From contig CAYZIS010000005.1 in NCBI GenBank assembly GCA_964478545.1, positions 1-64,000 on the forward strand: 64,000 nt of DNA. Direction: 5' to 3'. Position 1 is the stretch's first letter; each line of letters begins with the position of its first letter. This document shows positions 1 to 7,286 of this stretch, one piece after another. A program made the translations under genes and the position numbers. Under the pieces are notes generated by a model. The model made no database searches and was not told the origin of the DNA. It saw nothing but the letters and a program-made list of their open reading frames with translations. This stretch comes from DQWO01 sp964478545. GTDB lineage: Bacteria; Desulfobacterota; Anaeroferrophillalia; Anaeroferrophillales; Anaeroferrophillaceae.

Positions 1-96
1 GGCGGGATTGCCGATCATGGCGATTATCTGTTCGGGTTCGAGTTCCTGGTAGGCGCCGTTTTGACCGGTGATGCCGGTGATCAAAGCTTTTTTCAT
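1..96 (-). pseudogene. N-terminal piece of a GDP-mannose 4,6-dehydratase-like gene (gmd), apparently chimeric, cut by window edge
   Basis: The reverse strand starts with ATG at 96 behind an AAGGAA-type ribosome site and encodes MKKALITGITGQNGAY, the Rossmann glycine-rich start typical of Gmd (GDP-mannose to GDP-4-keto-6-deoxymannose). After residue 16 the sequence (QELEPEQIIAMIGNPA) no longer resembles Gmd, which would continue with the helix after the nucleotide-binding loop. I read this as a Gmd head joined to foreign sequence, one of several nucleotide-sugar gene fragments in this region. The rest lies outside the window, so a divergent intact protein cannot be excluded. Confidence 0.45.
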
Positions 97-610
97 ATTT
101 CCTTACCTTTATGGAAAGGTTTCAGTTCCCGGTCTCCCCGGCGCCCGGCTCCAGAAAAAAACGGGGTTCATGACCGCGCATCGCTTGGGCGATGATAGTG
201 CCGGACAGTGCAACACCTATAGCACACTTCGCACCGGAGGAACAATCGGCAGAAAGTATGAAAAAAACTGTGTTGCCGCTGCCTTGCTACTTTTAGGTTA
301 TCGGCAGAAAGCGGAAATTTTTTGAGGGGGGAAAGGAACAAAAAGATGGTTGACGCAGGTAGATATTTTTTGGATTAGCTCGGATTTAAGGTCGGTCAAC
401 GTGGGGCATGAGAGGTCGTGCGGAGACTCGGAATTGTCACAATGGACCTCTCCGGCTTAGACGTCCATGTCACAGGTTTGGAACGAACTTAAAAGATGAT
501 CCTGGCGCCTCGGCATAACTCTTTCGTTGGAGTGCGAGAGGAGCGGTTCATGATCCCAGAGGCCGCATTCGGCAAAGGCGCGTTTGCAACTCCAGGAAGC
601 GGGTTCAGGC
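97..610. other. Gene-free stretch with fragments
   Basis: No convincing complete gene. On the minus strand an open frame from about 240 down to a TGA near 120 reads as protein-like but was not recognised. Its end (AGCCGGG..GGGGAGACCGGG) resembles the ManB tail at 3496-3609. Bases 313-355 are repeated at 4549-4590. The remainder (about 360-600) shows nothing I can name. Confidence 0.4.
313..355 (+). repeat. Direct repeat, copy 1 (partner 4549-4590)
   Basis: A stretch of about 43 bases containing GGAAATTTTTTGAGG, GAAAGGAA and AAAAAGATGGTTGACG recurs almost unchanged at 4549-4590 in the same orientation. It lies in gene-free sequence both times and marks duplicated or rearranged DNA around the toxin-antitoxin genes. 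Confidence 0.7.
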
Positions 611-1009
611 TTACTTTTCCCAATCTTGCATTCTGATAGCAGAAATTCGACAAAACTCTCCGGTATTGTGGGTTACCAGGGTCGCATCATACGCTCGAGC
701 AACAGCCGCAATCAGCAAATCATTAGGACCAATAAATTTACCTTGAACTGTTAAATCTTCTCTAATTAATCCATATTCTTCAGCACAACGGTCATCAAAA
801 GGAAAGCTGGCCAATGGTGCGAAAAAAATTTTTAAACGTTGCAAATTGGCATCTACTCTCTGACTATGTCTGGCTCCAAAAAGCAACTCTGCTTTAACAA
901 TACTGCATAAAGCGATCTCTGATGGCGAGTGTAAGCGAAAATTTCGCTCAATTTCCGGATGCCTTGCGTTGAGCAAGTTAATACAAACATTACTGTCAAG
1001 CAACCACAT
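611..1009 (-). CDS. VapC-family PIN-domain toxin
   Basis: A 132-residue PIN-domain protein of normal VapC length, a predicted Mg-dependent RNase of a type II toxin-antitoxin pair. Acidic active-site candidates are visible: D5 in LLDSN, E41 in KAELLFGARHS, and D97 in GPNDLLIAA. The fourth position is N115 in THNTGEF instead of the usual Asp, a common variant. Its start codon directly abuts the stop of the upstream small gene 1010-1234, the usual antitoxin-first layout. The target RNA cannot be read from sequence. Confidence 0.88.
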   Translation of the reverse strand: MWLLDSNVCINLLNARHPEIERNFRLHSPSEIALCSIVKAELLFGARHSQRVDANLQRLKIFFAPLASFPFDDRCAEEYGLIREDLTVQGKFIGPNDLLIAAVARAYDATLVTHNTGEFCRISAIRMQDWEK

Positions 1010-1234
1010 TTACCCTAACTCCTCTCTCTTCTCATAGATACCCTGCTCAGGGCGTTCAAGAGGACCTCCTTCCCAGGAGCCAAAAAGGTCAAAATAACCT
1101 TCTGGCCATTCACTGGCAATTTCATTTTTTATAAGTTTTGCCAGATATTTAGAAACTGATAAATGGGCATGTTTAGCTTTTTCCTGGAATTGCGCGGCTA
1201 CTTTATCCGGAACATAACAGTGTAATTGCGGCAT
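1010..1234 (-). CDS. VapB-like antitoxin paired with the 611-1009 toxin
   Basis: A 74-residue protein. The N-terminal half (LHCYVPDKVAAQFQEKAKHA followed by SVSKYLAKLI) has the beta-strand plus two-helix look of ribbon-helix-helix DNA-binding antitoxins. The acidic, Trp/Gly-containing C-terminus is the likely toxin-binding part. It is the first gene of a two-gene unit with the PIN toxin, with no spacer. Autorepression is expected for the family but no operator was identified. The exact antitoxin family is uncertain. Confidence 0.75.
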   Translation of the reverse strand: MPQLHCYVPDKVAAQFQEKAKHAHLSVSKYLAKLIKNEIASEWPEGYFDLFGSWEGGPLERPEQGIYEKREELG

Positions 1235-1390
1235 GATACCTCCACATATATTCTATGTATTTGTTTTATAGTTTATAAGCCGTAAGTTTTGTTTTTGTCA
1301 AGAACAAAAACAACTACACCTGCCGTTTACGAACACATGAGTAATTGGGAGTAATTGTTCAATTGATTTTGCCAGAGGGGAGAAAGGAAA

Positions 1391-1483
1391 CAAACCAATG
1401 GCTGGAAGCACATCTTCACGTAAAATCTCACCTGGATGAACCGGTGAACGTTTTAAAGGACGCTTAACAAAATATTCTCCCAT
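1391..1483 (-). pseudogene. HigA antitoxin remnant, N-terminal part (degraded copy A)
   Basis: This encodes the same first 30 residues as the intact HigA at 4657-4986 (MGEYFVKRPLKRS.. then GEILREDVLP), then the match stops abruptly at 1391 and unrelated sequence follows. The helix-turn-helix part is therefore gone. Together with the adjacent HigB tail it forms a block of about 304 bases (1391-1694) colinear with 4894-5197 at a constant offset of 3503 bases and with only a few substitutions. The duplication is therefore recent relative to the decay of the rest. Confidence 0.85.
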
Positions 1484-1492
1484 GACTTCACC

Positions 1493-1694
1493 TCAATGAT
1501 ATTGTTCAAGATCGACCCGTAGAACCTCACCCTCTTCCCATTCAAAGGTGATACGCCATGGACCGTTAACATGGATACTGTAACGTTTAGGTATTCCCTG
1601 TAAGCCGTGGAAATTGAATCCAGGTAAGTTTAAATCCGTCAATGACTCTGTTTGATCCAAAGCTTCCAAACGTCGCAGGGAGCATGATTGTAAA
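1493..1694 (-). pseudogene. HigB toxin remnant, C-terminal part (degraded copy A)
   Basis: The DNA matches the last two thirds of the intact higB (4996-5271), including the WRITFEWEEGEVLRVDLEQYH end. The first 25 or so codons are missing: after 1694 the sequence changes to an unrelated AT-rich stretch. No start codon or ribosome site remains, so it should not make toxin. It lies directly upstream of the HigA remnant, as in the intact pair. Confidence 0.82.
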
Positions 1695-1752
1695 GCACTT
1701 TTAAAGGTTTGAGCCGGGCCGGTTCAATATAGTGCAGCAAATGTTAGCTGTG

Positions 1753-1851
1753 ACAATGGTAGTATAAACTAAATTACGCCAAAAGTTATATTATTTTATT
1801 GACAATAGTATAATTTAAAGCCATAATAAAGCAAATCAACGATAGTATTCG
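1753..1851 (+). promoter_or_regulatory. AT-rich control region of the 1868-2484 MazEF pair with repeated motif
   Basis: Three related short motifs precede the antitoxin gene: ACAATGGTAGTATAA (1753-1767), ACAATAGTATAA (1802-1813) and CGATAGTATTCG (1840-1851). Repeated sites of this type are where ribbon-helix-helix antitoxins usually bind to repress their own operon. TATAAT at about 1808-1813 could be a -10 box. The ribosome site AAAGGAGG (about 1855-1862) sits just before the ATG. Operator function is inference. Confidence 0.4.
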
Positions 1852-1867
1852 TCAAAGGAGGCAAGTT

Positions 1868-2128
1868 ATGACAACAAGTGTAAAGACCGCAATATCCATC
1901 CAGAAAGACCTGTTTCAAGAAGTCAATAGAATAGCAAAAAAACTTAAGGTCTCAAGAAGCAAGTTATTTGTTTTGGCTGTGCAGGAATTCATCAAAAAAC
2001 AAGAAAGTCAGGAATTGTTATCACAAATAAATAAAGCATTTAGTGATTATCCCGATTCAGAAGAACGAATAATTCAAGGTGGAATGCGGAGGAAACACAT
2101 TGACAACCTTGGTAATGAATCATGGTAA
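1868..2128 (+). CDS. MazE-like ribbon-helix-helix antitoxin
   Basis: An 86-residue protein with an N-terminal ribbon-helix-helix pattern (KTAISIQKDLFQEVNRIAKK, then SRSKLFVLAVQEFIKK) and an acidic tail (SDYPDSEERI) that would bind the toxin. A strong AAAGGAGG site lies just upstream. Its end overlaps the start of the MazF gene by 7 bases, indicating translational coupling. It is the only intact toxin-antitoxin operon in the region on the plus strand. Confidence 0.82.
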   Translation: MTTSVKTAISIQKDLFQEVNRIAKKLKVSRSKLFVLAVQEFIKKQESQELLSQINKAFSDYPDSEERIIQGGMRRKHIDNLGNESW

Positions 2129-2484
2129 TTAAACAAGGAGAAATATACTGGGTTGACCTTGGGTTACCGAGTGAGTCTGAACCTGGCTACAAGCATCCTC
2201 ATATTGTAATTCAGAACAATCTATTTAATGCAAGTAATATCAATAGGGTAGTAGTTTGTTCTTTGACATCCAATTTAAAAAGAGGGGCATCACCTGGTAA
2301 TGTAACTCTAAAAAAGGGTGAGGCTAATCTACCTAAAAAGAGTGTTGTGAATATTACTCAAATTTATACCGTAAATAAAACTGATTTGGTTGAAAAAATA
2401 GGCACAGTATCGCAAGGTAGGATACAAGAAATTCTACAAGGAATTGTCTTGTTAACAGAACCAAGAGAAGTTAATGTAGTTTAA
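2122..2484 (+). CDS. MazF/PemK-family mRNA interferase toxin
   Basis: 120 residues, normal for MazF. The N-terminal GEIYWVDLG motif and the HPHIVIQNN segment (the family's R/K-P-x-x-I-x-Q strand) are present, followed by SLTSNLKR and the KKSVVNITQIYTV block. MazF enzymes cut single-stranded RNA at short motifs; the motif here is unknown. It is coupled to the antitoxin 1868-2128. Base composition is more AT-rich than the core genes further right, consistent with acquisition. Confidence 0.9.
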   Translation: MVIKQGEIYWVDLGLPSESEPGYKHPHIVIQNNLFNASNINRVVVCSLTSNLKRGASPGNVTLKKGEANLPKKSVVNITQIYTVNKTDLVEKIGTVSQGRIQEILQGIVLLTEPREVNVV

Positions 2485-2582
2485 TTTTAACGGACGTGAG
2501 ACCATGCCTCCTCCTCTGGACGATTCCAATCTTCAGAAAGTGCTGTCTCGCTAATGACATCTGAATCTGCATCAAGAATAGA

Positions 2583-2640
2583 AAAGAAAATAGGGGACAG
2601 ACCACGGTTTAAAAACCGTGGTCTGTCCCCTATTTTCTTT
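2583..2640. repeat. Perfect 28-bp inverted repeat (GGGGACAGACCACGG palindrome), copy 1
   Basis: Two 28-base arms (2583-2610 and 2613-2640) separated by AA. The core reads AAAATAGGGGACAGACC then ACGGTTT and its complement. A near-identical palindrome is at 3652-3701 and a single arm at 8683-8706. Palindromes with GGGGACAGAC or GGGGTCTGACCCC cores are familiar as REP-like elements associated with REP-type transposases; no such transposase was recognised here. The two complete copies bracket the Phd/PIN pair 2698-3382 and the ManB fragment. Confidence 0.9.
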
Positions 2641-2697
2641 CTTATCCACTCATATTTACGCAATCTATGCCTTTAACTGCCGCTGGCAAAAACAAAA

Positions 2698-3099
2698 TCA
2701 ACCGTCAATTTCCGCTTTTTCCTCAATAAATACTTTCGGAGTTACAATGTACTTCTCTGCTGGAAAATGTTTTGTGTTACCGGTTATTAAATATTCAGCA
2801 TTTCCACTTATCGCTACTTCAAGAAACATTTTGTCATCTTCATCTGTAAAATTAGTCTTAAGTGGATCTGAGGTTATAAATTCCCCCTCATACTTTATGA
2901 AATCGAGTAACGGCTCGATAATTTCAGTTGGAAAGTTAAACTTTTCCCGGCTTAAGACCACTCTATATTCACCCATTATTCGATTATCATACAGGGTAAT
3001 TAGTTTTCCGTTCAATATCATATTTAAAATTTTTGCCGGCATACCTTTGGGGTTTATTAATGCCGAAACCAAAACATTAGTATCAAGGACAATTTTCAT
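2698..3099 (-). CDS. PIN-family toxin of a Phd/PIN pair (COG1569 type)
   Basis: A 133-residue PIN-domain protein of the kind annotated as putative toxin-antitoxin system toxin component, PIN family. It begins MKIVLDTNVLVSALIN (D6 active-site candidate) and carries a conserved Glu in GEYRVVL, the acidic DEDDKMFLEVA segment and the LITGNTKHF strand. I place the start at 3099 because MKIVLDTNV is the family start; an upstream ATG at 3123 would add eight atypical residues and overlap the antitoxin. It follows the antitoxin by 4 bases. Confidence 0.85.
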   Translation of the reverse strand: MKIVLDTNVLVSALINPKGMPAKILNMILNGKLITLYDNRIMGEYRVVLSREKFNFPTEIIEPLLDFIKYEGEFITSDPLKTNFTDEDDKMFLEVAISGNAEYLITGNTKHFPAEKYIVTPKVFIEEKAEIDG

Positions 3100-3103
3100 A
3101 CTT

Positions 3104-3382
3104 TCAATTTTTTCTTGACTCACTTATTTCGTTTTGGATCTCCTGACCATTTAATAATGAGTTGCCATTCCGCATTGAAATTTCTTGCATACGCTTAACC
3201 GCATTAAGAGTTCTAGCCTTCCTTACAGCCTTTAATGTATCTTCAATATTTGCATCACTTATGGGGGTTAACAAGGCAATGGGTTTACCATTATTGGTTA
3301 TCACCATCTCTTGTTCTTCCGGCAATTGTTTCCATATCTGCGCGGGTGATGTTCTAAAGTCCCTGACTGTAACAAACTTCAT
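3104..3382 (-). CDS. Phd/YefM-type antitoxin
   Basis: A 92-residue protein with the Phd/YefM fold signature: MKFVTVRDFRTSPAQIWKQL followed by EEQEMVITNNGKPIALLTPI, a short DNA-binding N-terminus and the GKPIA turn. The Lys/Arg-rich C-terminal helix probably wraps the PIN toxin encoded just downstream. It is the first gene of the operon, preceded by GGAGAAC near the start. Confidence 0.85.
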   Translation of the reverse strand: MKFVTVRDFRTSPAQIWKQLPEEQEMVITNNGKPIALLTPISDANIEDTLKAVRKARTLNAVKRMQEISMRNGNSLLNGQEIQNEISESRKN

Positions 3383-3495
3383 AATATGTTCTCCTTACCA
3401 CCAAACTTAACGCATTGTCACCCATTTGTCAACAAGTCTGAGAAAAGGCAGTGTCCAAATCATCTTTTGCTAAGGGAATCGATCATGCTTCCCAT

Positions 3496-3609
3496 TCATC
3501 CAACAGAATGAGAATCTCCCCACATTTCCCACGCCATCAGCTCCCGGTCTCCCCGGCTCTCGACATTGAGGCGCAACAGGGGTTCAGTATTCGAGGAGCG
3601 GAGAGTGAA
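3496..3609 (-). pseudogene. C-terminal fragment of phosphomannomutase ManB/CpsG
   Basis: The reverse strand reads FTLRSSNTEPLLRLNVESRG then DRELM before a stop. This is the hallmark end of alpha-D-phosphohexomutases of the ManB/CpsG type (phosphate-binding loop RxSNTEP). Upstream the frame runs into the palindrome at 3652-3701 and unrelated sequence, so the catalytic part is absent. With the Gmd head at 1-96 it suggests a GDP-sugar locus once stood here. Confidence 0.75.
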
Positions 3610-3651
3610 AAGTTTGGCAGGTCTTGCATAGCTCAATCTTTGAGAAAGTAG

Positions 3652-3701
3652 AAAATAGGGGACAGACCACGGTTTAAAAACCGTGGTCTGTCCCCTATTT
3701 T
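3652..3701. repeat. GGGGACAGACCACGG palindrome, copy 2
   Basis: Arms 3652-3675 and 3678-3701 with a two-base AA spacer, the same sequence as the palindrome at 2583-2640 apart from the outermost bases. It sits between the ManB fragment and the next toxin gene. Confidence 0.9.
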
Positions 3702-3757
3702 TTCCTATTTTTTCTCTATACGAACAAGCAATTGGAAGTACAACCACAATCTCCGGC

Positions 3758-4198
3758 TTAGAACAATTTAACAGTACACCCAATCTCGGTTGCGACTTTA
3801 GCCATGACACCATCTGCTGTCGCCACTGATGCAATCCCATAGCTTCTGACAATCGCCAGGTGCAGCGCGTCCAGCGTTCTTAAGGGATGTTTTGGATAAC
3901 GGTTAATAAGATCAGCAGCCGCTTTCACATTAGAGTTTTCTACGTGGTAAAGCTGAAGATGGCCGTGGGAAATATCATCTTGAAACACGGCATAAATAGT
4001 CGATTCAAGTTCAACATCGATTTCACTCATCCTTCTGCGACGAGCCAACAAGGAGCGCATCTCAATACAAGTCAAACTGCTGATTATTGCAACATCCAGT
4101 TTCTGGATATATACAGAAAACTCGTCTGAATTTTGCTCGTTCAGATACCATTTTGCCAAAGCACTGGTATCGAGATAGGCAATATTGTCAGCGCTCAT
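3758..4198 (-). CDS. VapC-family PIN-domain toxin
   Basis: A 146-residue PIN-domain RNase candidate with a complete acidic set: D10 (YLDTSALAKWY), E46 (CIEMRSLLARR), D110 (TLDALHLAIV) and D129 (ATADGVM). It overlaps the preceding antitoxin gene by 11 bases on the same strand, implying coupled translation. It is distinct in sequence from the other PIN proteins in this window, so it is not a local duplicate. Confidence 0.9.
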   Translation of the reverse strand: MSADNIAYLDTSALAKWYLNEQNSDEFSVYIQKLDVAIISSLTCIEMRSLLARRRRMSEIDVELESTIYAVFQDDISHGHLQLYHVENSNVKAAADLINRYPKHPLRTLDALHLAIVRSYGIASVATADGVMAKVATEIGCTVKLF

Positions 4199-4415
4199 CT
4201 CGATCCCTGCGAATCAAAGTTTCTGAAGCAGTACTGAGATAAGGCATACAACGACGTAGATCGGCATGACTTGGCCTTTTTTTTTGTTGACCGATAGGAA
4301 AAATTCTGGCGATTGCCTTCCCATGGCGCGTAACAATCAATTCACCGGCTTCCTCTAAAAGATGATCCAATCGCCCCAAAGACGAGCGCATCTCTCTAAT
4401 ACTTAAGCGTTGCAT
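4188..4415 (-). CDS. Phd/YefM-like antitoxin of the 3758-4198 toxin
   Basis: 75 residues starting MQRLSIREMRSSLGRLDHLL then ELIVTRHGKAIARIFP, the prevent-host-death pattern with the HGKAIAR turn. The start at 4415 is chosen because homology begins there and a GGGGG-type purine run lies just upstream. A longer open frame reaching 4706 contains leader-like residues with no family resemblance. The C-terminus is basic and acidic mixed, as expected for toxin binding. Confidence 0.82.
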   Translation of the reverse strand: MQRLSIREMRSSLGRLDHLLEEAGELIVTRHGKAIARIFPIGQQKKRPSHADLRRCMPYLSTASETLIRRDRDER

Positions 4416-4548
4416 AGTTACCCCCTGCATAGATTTGACACAATCATTTACAGTGTAGCACATTGTAAAAAATTGTGTCAAATTTAATTTCCCTGGTAGC
4501 ACACAAAAAGGGGGCGGAATTGGGTAAAGAAAATAGTAAGAAAATAGG

Positions 4549-4590
4549 GGAAATTTTTTGAGGAGAAAGGAAACAAAAAGATGGTTGACG
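4549..4590 (+). repeat. Direct repeat, copy 2 (partner 313-355)
   Basis: Same sequence and orientation as 313-355 with a one-base length difference. It lies in the 240-base gap between the Phd-like antitoxin and higA; nothing else was recognised in that gap. Confidence 0.7.
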
Positions 4591-4656
4591 GGCAGCGATA
4601 GGCCAGCGGTGGAGAGCTGCCGACCAAAAAATGAGCTGAAAGAACGGTACACTTCA

Positions 4657-4986
4657 TTAGACACTGGATCCTGCTGATGCAACTGTTTCAATCTTAGATA
4701 GCTCATCCTTCATCCTCTGCTCAGCGTACCACAAATCGTATGCTCGCTGCATACGTAACCAGAGACCCGGCCCATTGCCTGCAAACTTACCAATCCTAAG
4801 CGCCATATCCGTTGTAATTGGATGAGTACAGGCTAAAACGCGATGTAACTGCTGGCGAGAAATACCGAGACGTCTTGCAACTTCGCTTACTGACAAACCA
4901 ATGTTTGGAAGCACATCTTCACGTAAAATCTCACCTGGATGAACCGGTGAACGTTTTAAAGGACGCTTAACAAAATATTCTCCCAT
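4657..4986 (-). CDS. higA: HigA antitoxin, intact copy
   Basis: 109 residues. The N-terminal HPGEILREDVLPNIGLSVSE and following ARRLGISRQQLHRVLA form the XRE-type helix-turn-helix of HigA. ALRIGKFAGNGPGLWLRMQ and DLWYAEQ are the standard second half. It lies downstream of higB with a 9-base gap and a GAGGTGAAG ribosome site, the usual reversed (toxin-first) order. It would repress the operon and neutralise HigB. Pieces of this gene also exist at 1391-1483 (N-terminus) and 9408-9566 (C-terminus). Confidence 0.93.
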   Translation of the reverse strand: MGEYFVKRPLKRSPVHPGEILREDVLPNIGLSVSEVARRLGISRQQLHRVLACTHPITTDMALRIGKFAGNGPGLWLRMQRAYDLWYAEQRMKDELSKIETVASAGSSV

Positions 4987-4995
4987 GACTTCACC

Positions 4996-5271
4996 TCAAT
5001 GATATTGTTCAAGATCGACCCGTAGAACCTCACCCTCTTCCCATTCAAAGGTGATACGCCATGGACCGTTAACATGGATACTGTAACGTTTAGGTATTCC
5101 CTGTAAGCCGTGGAAATTGAATCCAGGTACGTTTAAATCCGTCAATGACTCTGTTTGATCCAAAGCTTCCAAACGTCTCAGGGAGCGTGATTGTAAATCA
5201 TGTCTTACCCGACGGGAACCACCCCGCTGGAACAGTTCAGCGAGTCCTTTGTGCTTAAAGCTTTTAATCAT
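4996..5271 (-). CDS. higB: HigB toxin (RelE-like plasmid maintenance killer), intact copy
   Basis: 91 residues of the HigB/plasmid maintenance killer family, ribosome-dependent RNases. Family hallmarks visible: IKSFKHKGLAELFQRG at the start, RRLEALDQ, and GPWRITFEWEEGEVLRVDLEQYH at the end with the His/Tyr-containing tail. It is the first gene of the HigBA operon. A C-terminal two-thirds duplicate lies at 1493-1694. Confidence 0.93.
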   Translation of the reverse strand: MIKSFKHKGLAELFQRGGSRRVRHDLQSRSLRRLEALDQTESLTDLNVPGFNFHGLQGIPKRYSIHVNGPWRITFEWEEGEVLRVDLEQYH

Positions 5272-5485
5272 TTTTGTATTGTATCATATTTTGTTACATT
5301 GTCAACATATTGGTTACACTAAAAAGTGAAATCAGCCACTTATTCCAGTCGAAGCCAGCCAGCAATTCCAGTGGAAAGCTGAGATTTCCCTATACCTTCC
5401 AAGGTGTCCCCCCTTTGGCCCGGCAAGACCGTGAATCAAGCACGAAGCTTCCTTTAATTACATATACTGTCCCTATAATGCGGGT

Positions 5486-6652
5486 TCAGGATGTTTGATG
5501 CATAATTTCCGGTAAAGTTTTCACCCAGACGTTATCGGCAAAAGGATAGCCTTCGTTAACCGGAGCAATGATCCAGGCTTCATCGACATCAAGGTCTTGC
5601 AAGGCGTTCCAAAAACCCCGGCTCACGGTCGGCACGGTAGAGGCCTTGCACTCAATGGCAATCCGTTTTTGGCCACGCACCAGAACCAGGTCAATCTCCG
5701 CTCCGGCCGCCGTCCGGTAAAAAAATGGCTCCCAGCCAGGATGGGTGGCGATCACATTTTCGAGCACCAGGGTTTCCCAGGAAGCGCCGAAAACTGGGTA
5801 GGCCAGCAGGTCATCATAACTGTCTATGGCCAGCATGAAATGCAGGATACCCGTGTCCCTCAGATAAATCTTCGGAGCCTTGACAAGCCGTTTTTTGACG
5901 TTGGCGGCAAAAGGCGGCAGGATGCGCAGCATGAATGTTTCGCTGAGCAGTTCAAGGTATGATCGCAGGGTCGTGTGGCTGATGCCAAGGGCTGAACCAA
6001 GCTGGGAGCTTTTAAGCAGCTGACCCTGGTTGTGGGCACACATTTGCCAGGTCCGCCGCAAAGCCGGTGCCGGGATTCTAAAACCCAATTGGGGAATATC
6101 GCGCTCTAAAAAAATGCGCATAAAGTTGTCACGCCAGCGGAGGCTGACTTTCTGATTGCGGGCCAGCAGACTTTTTGGAAAACCGCCCCGCAGCCAGAGA
6201 TCCCGAAGGTTGAAAAGTGGGGGTTCCCCGACAACTTCGGAGCAGAGAAATGGAGTCAGTTCCAGGTAGGCGAGGCGACCGGCCAAGGTTTCGGAACTTT
6301 GGCGCAGGAGATCACGAGAAGCTGAACCGAGGAAAAGGAACTGGCCATGGCGATTTTGGGCATCGATAATACTGCGCAGCGGAGCAAAGATTTCCGGCAA
6401 TCGCTGGACTTCATCCAGACAGACCAGCTTGTTTTGATGACCGGCAAAAAAAAGCTCGGGATCGTGCAGCTTTGCCAGGTCTGACGGGTTCTCAAGATCA
6501 AGGTAGATGGCTCCACCTGTTTTTTTGATCAGGGCTTTCGCCAAGGTGGATTTACCGCACTGCCGCGGTCCCAAAACCACAACGGCAGGAAAATCACGCA
6601 GGTAGTCACTAAGTTCTACTTCGAGCTTTCGAGGAAAATATTTACCTTGCAT
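5486..6652 (-). CDS. AAA-type ATPase with DUF4143 domain
   Basis: A 388-residue protein of the widespread AAA_14 plus DUF4143 family. Walker A is GPRQCGKST (residues 28-36) and Walker B is LVCLDEVQRLP (about 75-85). The C-terminal half contains the PD-(D/E)XK-like DUF4143 region with AEIDLVLVRGQKRIAIECKA, a nuclease-type strand (D..E.K). Biological role unknown; the family often sits in mobile or defence-rich regions. It is a lone gene here, between HigBA and the AbiE remnant. Confidence 0.85.
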   Translation of the reverse strand: MQGKYFPRKLEVELSDYLRDFPAVVVLGPRQCGKSTLAKALIKKTGGAIYLDLENPSDLAKLHDPELFFAGHQNKLVCLDEVQRLPEIFAPLRSIIDAQNRHGQFLFLGSASRDLLRQSSETLAGRLAYLELTPFLCSEVVGEPPLFNLRDLWLRGGFPKSLLARNQKVSLRWRDNFMRIFLERDIPQLGFRIPAPALRRTWQMCAHNQGQLLKSSQLGSALGISHTTLRSYLELLSETFMLRILPPFAANVKKRLVKAPKIYLRDTGILHFMLAIDSYDDLLAYPVFGASWETLVLENVIATHPGWEPFFYRTAAGAEIDLVLVRGQKRIAIECKASTVPTVSRGFWNALQDLDVDEAWIIAPVNEGYPFADNVWVKTLPEIMHQTS

Positions 6653-6877
6653 ATTGATTGGTTAGCACACAATTTAGACCCAGGAGTGTCAGGACAGAAA
6701 AAGGGGGCAGATCCAGATAAACAGACCGGGAATTATAGTTGGCGTTGAACACTGCGGCCTATCGGCAGGCTGGGAGAGGAAACAGTTTCGAGGAACAGCT
6801 CACCAGCATCACCTATGTTTACAACAATGCCATTTCAGGCCGCAGAACAATTGGCAACCTGACGTTTCAATGTATAA

Positions 6878-7024
6878 AAATCGCTGACCAGCGCCTGGGC
6901 GGGCACCCAGAGCTTCACTACCAGGGAGGGCGGCAAAATTATCTATTCATCCAAAACAAGAACCCTGATGGATTCCGTCTACGACTGGTCCCGTTTCAAC
7001 AGCTTGCCCAAAGGGTATGAATAG
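6878..7024 (+). pseudogene. C-terminal remnant of a type IV antitoxin (AbiEi-like)
   Basis: The open frame ends SSKTRTLMDSVYDWSRFNSL then PKGYE and a stop. This resembles the late part of AbiEi-family antitoxin/regulator proteins (the segment with a conserved D-x-V-Y). Upstream a stop at 6875 closes the frame, and the DNA-binding N-terminus was not found. Its position directly before the AbiEii-like remnant supports the reading, which rests on my recall of the family and is moderate. Confidence 0.4.
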
Positions 7025-7286
7025 ATACGACAGGAAAGCGGGAAGGACAGTCAGCTGCTGGAGGATTTATCCAAGACTGCCAGTTTTTCCTGTTCAGCCA
7101 ATGGCGCTTAAGGAGGCATACGCGGAAAAAGTGCGGGCGGCACTAACCAGAAGGAAACCAGCTATACGTGATTTTTATGATTTATTGTACGCTGTTCGGC
7201 AATTGCAACTTAATGTGCGGGAAAATAGGTGTGACCCCATTTTTCTTAGAGATTACGATAGACATCTTTCCGGTTTCCTACTTTAA
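7017..7286 (+). pseudogene. C-terminal remnant of an AbiEii/AbiGii nucleotidyltransferase toxin
   Basis: Residues PMALKEAYAEKVRAALTRRK followed by PAIRDFYDLLYAVRQLQLN are typical of the AbiEii family (DUF1814), which has a conserved E-K and R-D-x-Y-D motif after the nucleotidyltransferase core. The nucleotidyltransferase core (GGT..D.D motif) is missing, so the gene is a tail only. It overlaps the AbiEi-like remnant by a few bases and runs convergently into the end of the RelE gene 7246-7509. Confidence 0.65.

Noticed and set aside
3496..3852. Long minus-strand open frame continuing from the ManB tail
   Set aside because: Only the last 37 codons resemble ManB; the rest crosses the palindrome and a PIN gene in another frame, so it is not one gene.
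5274..5498. Short plus-strand open frame after higB
   Set aside because: No ribosome site and no family resemblance; it lies in AT-rich spacer.
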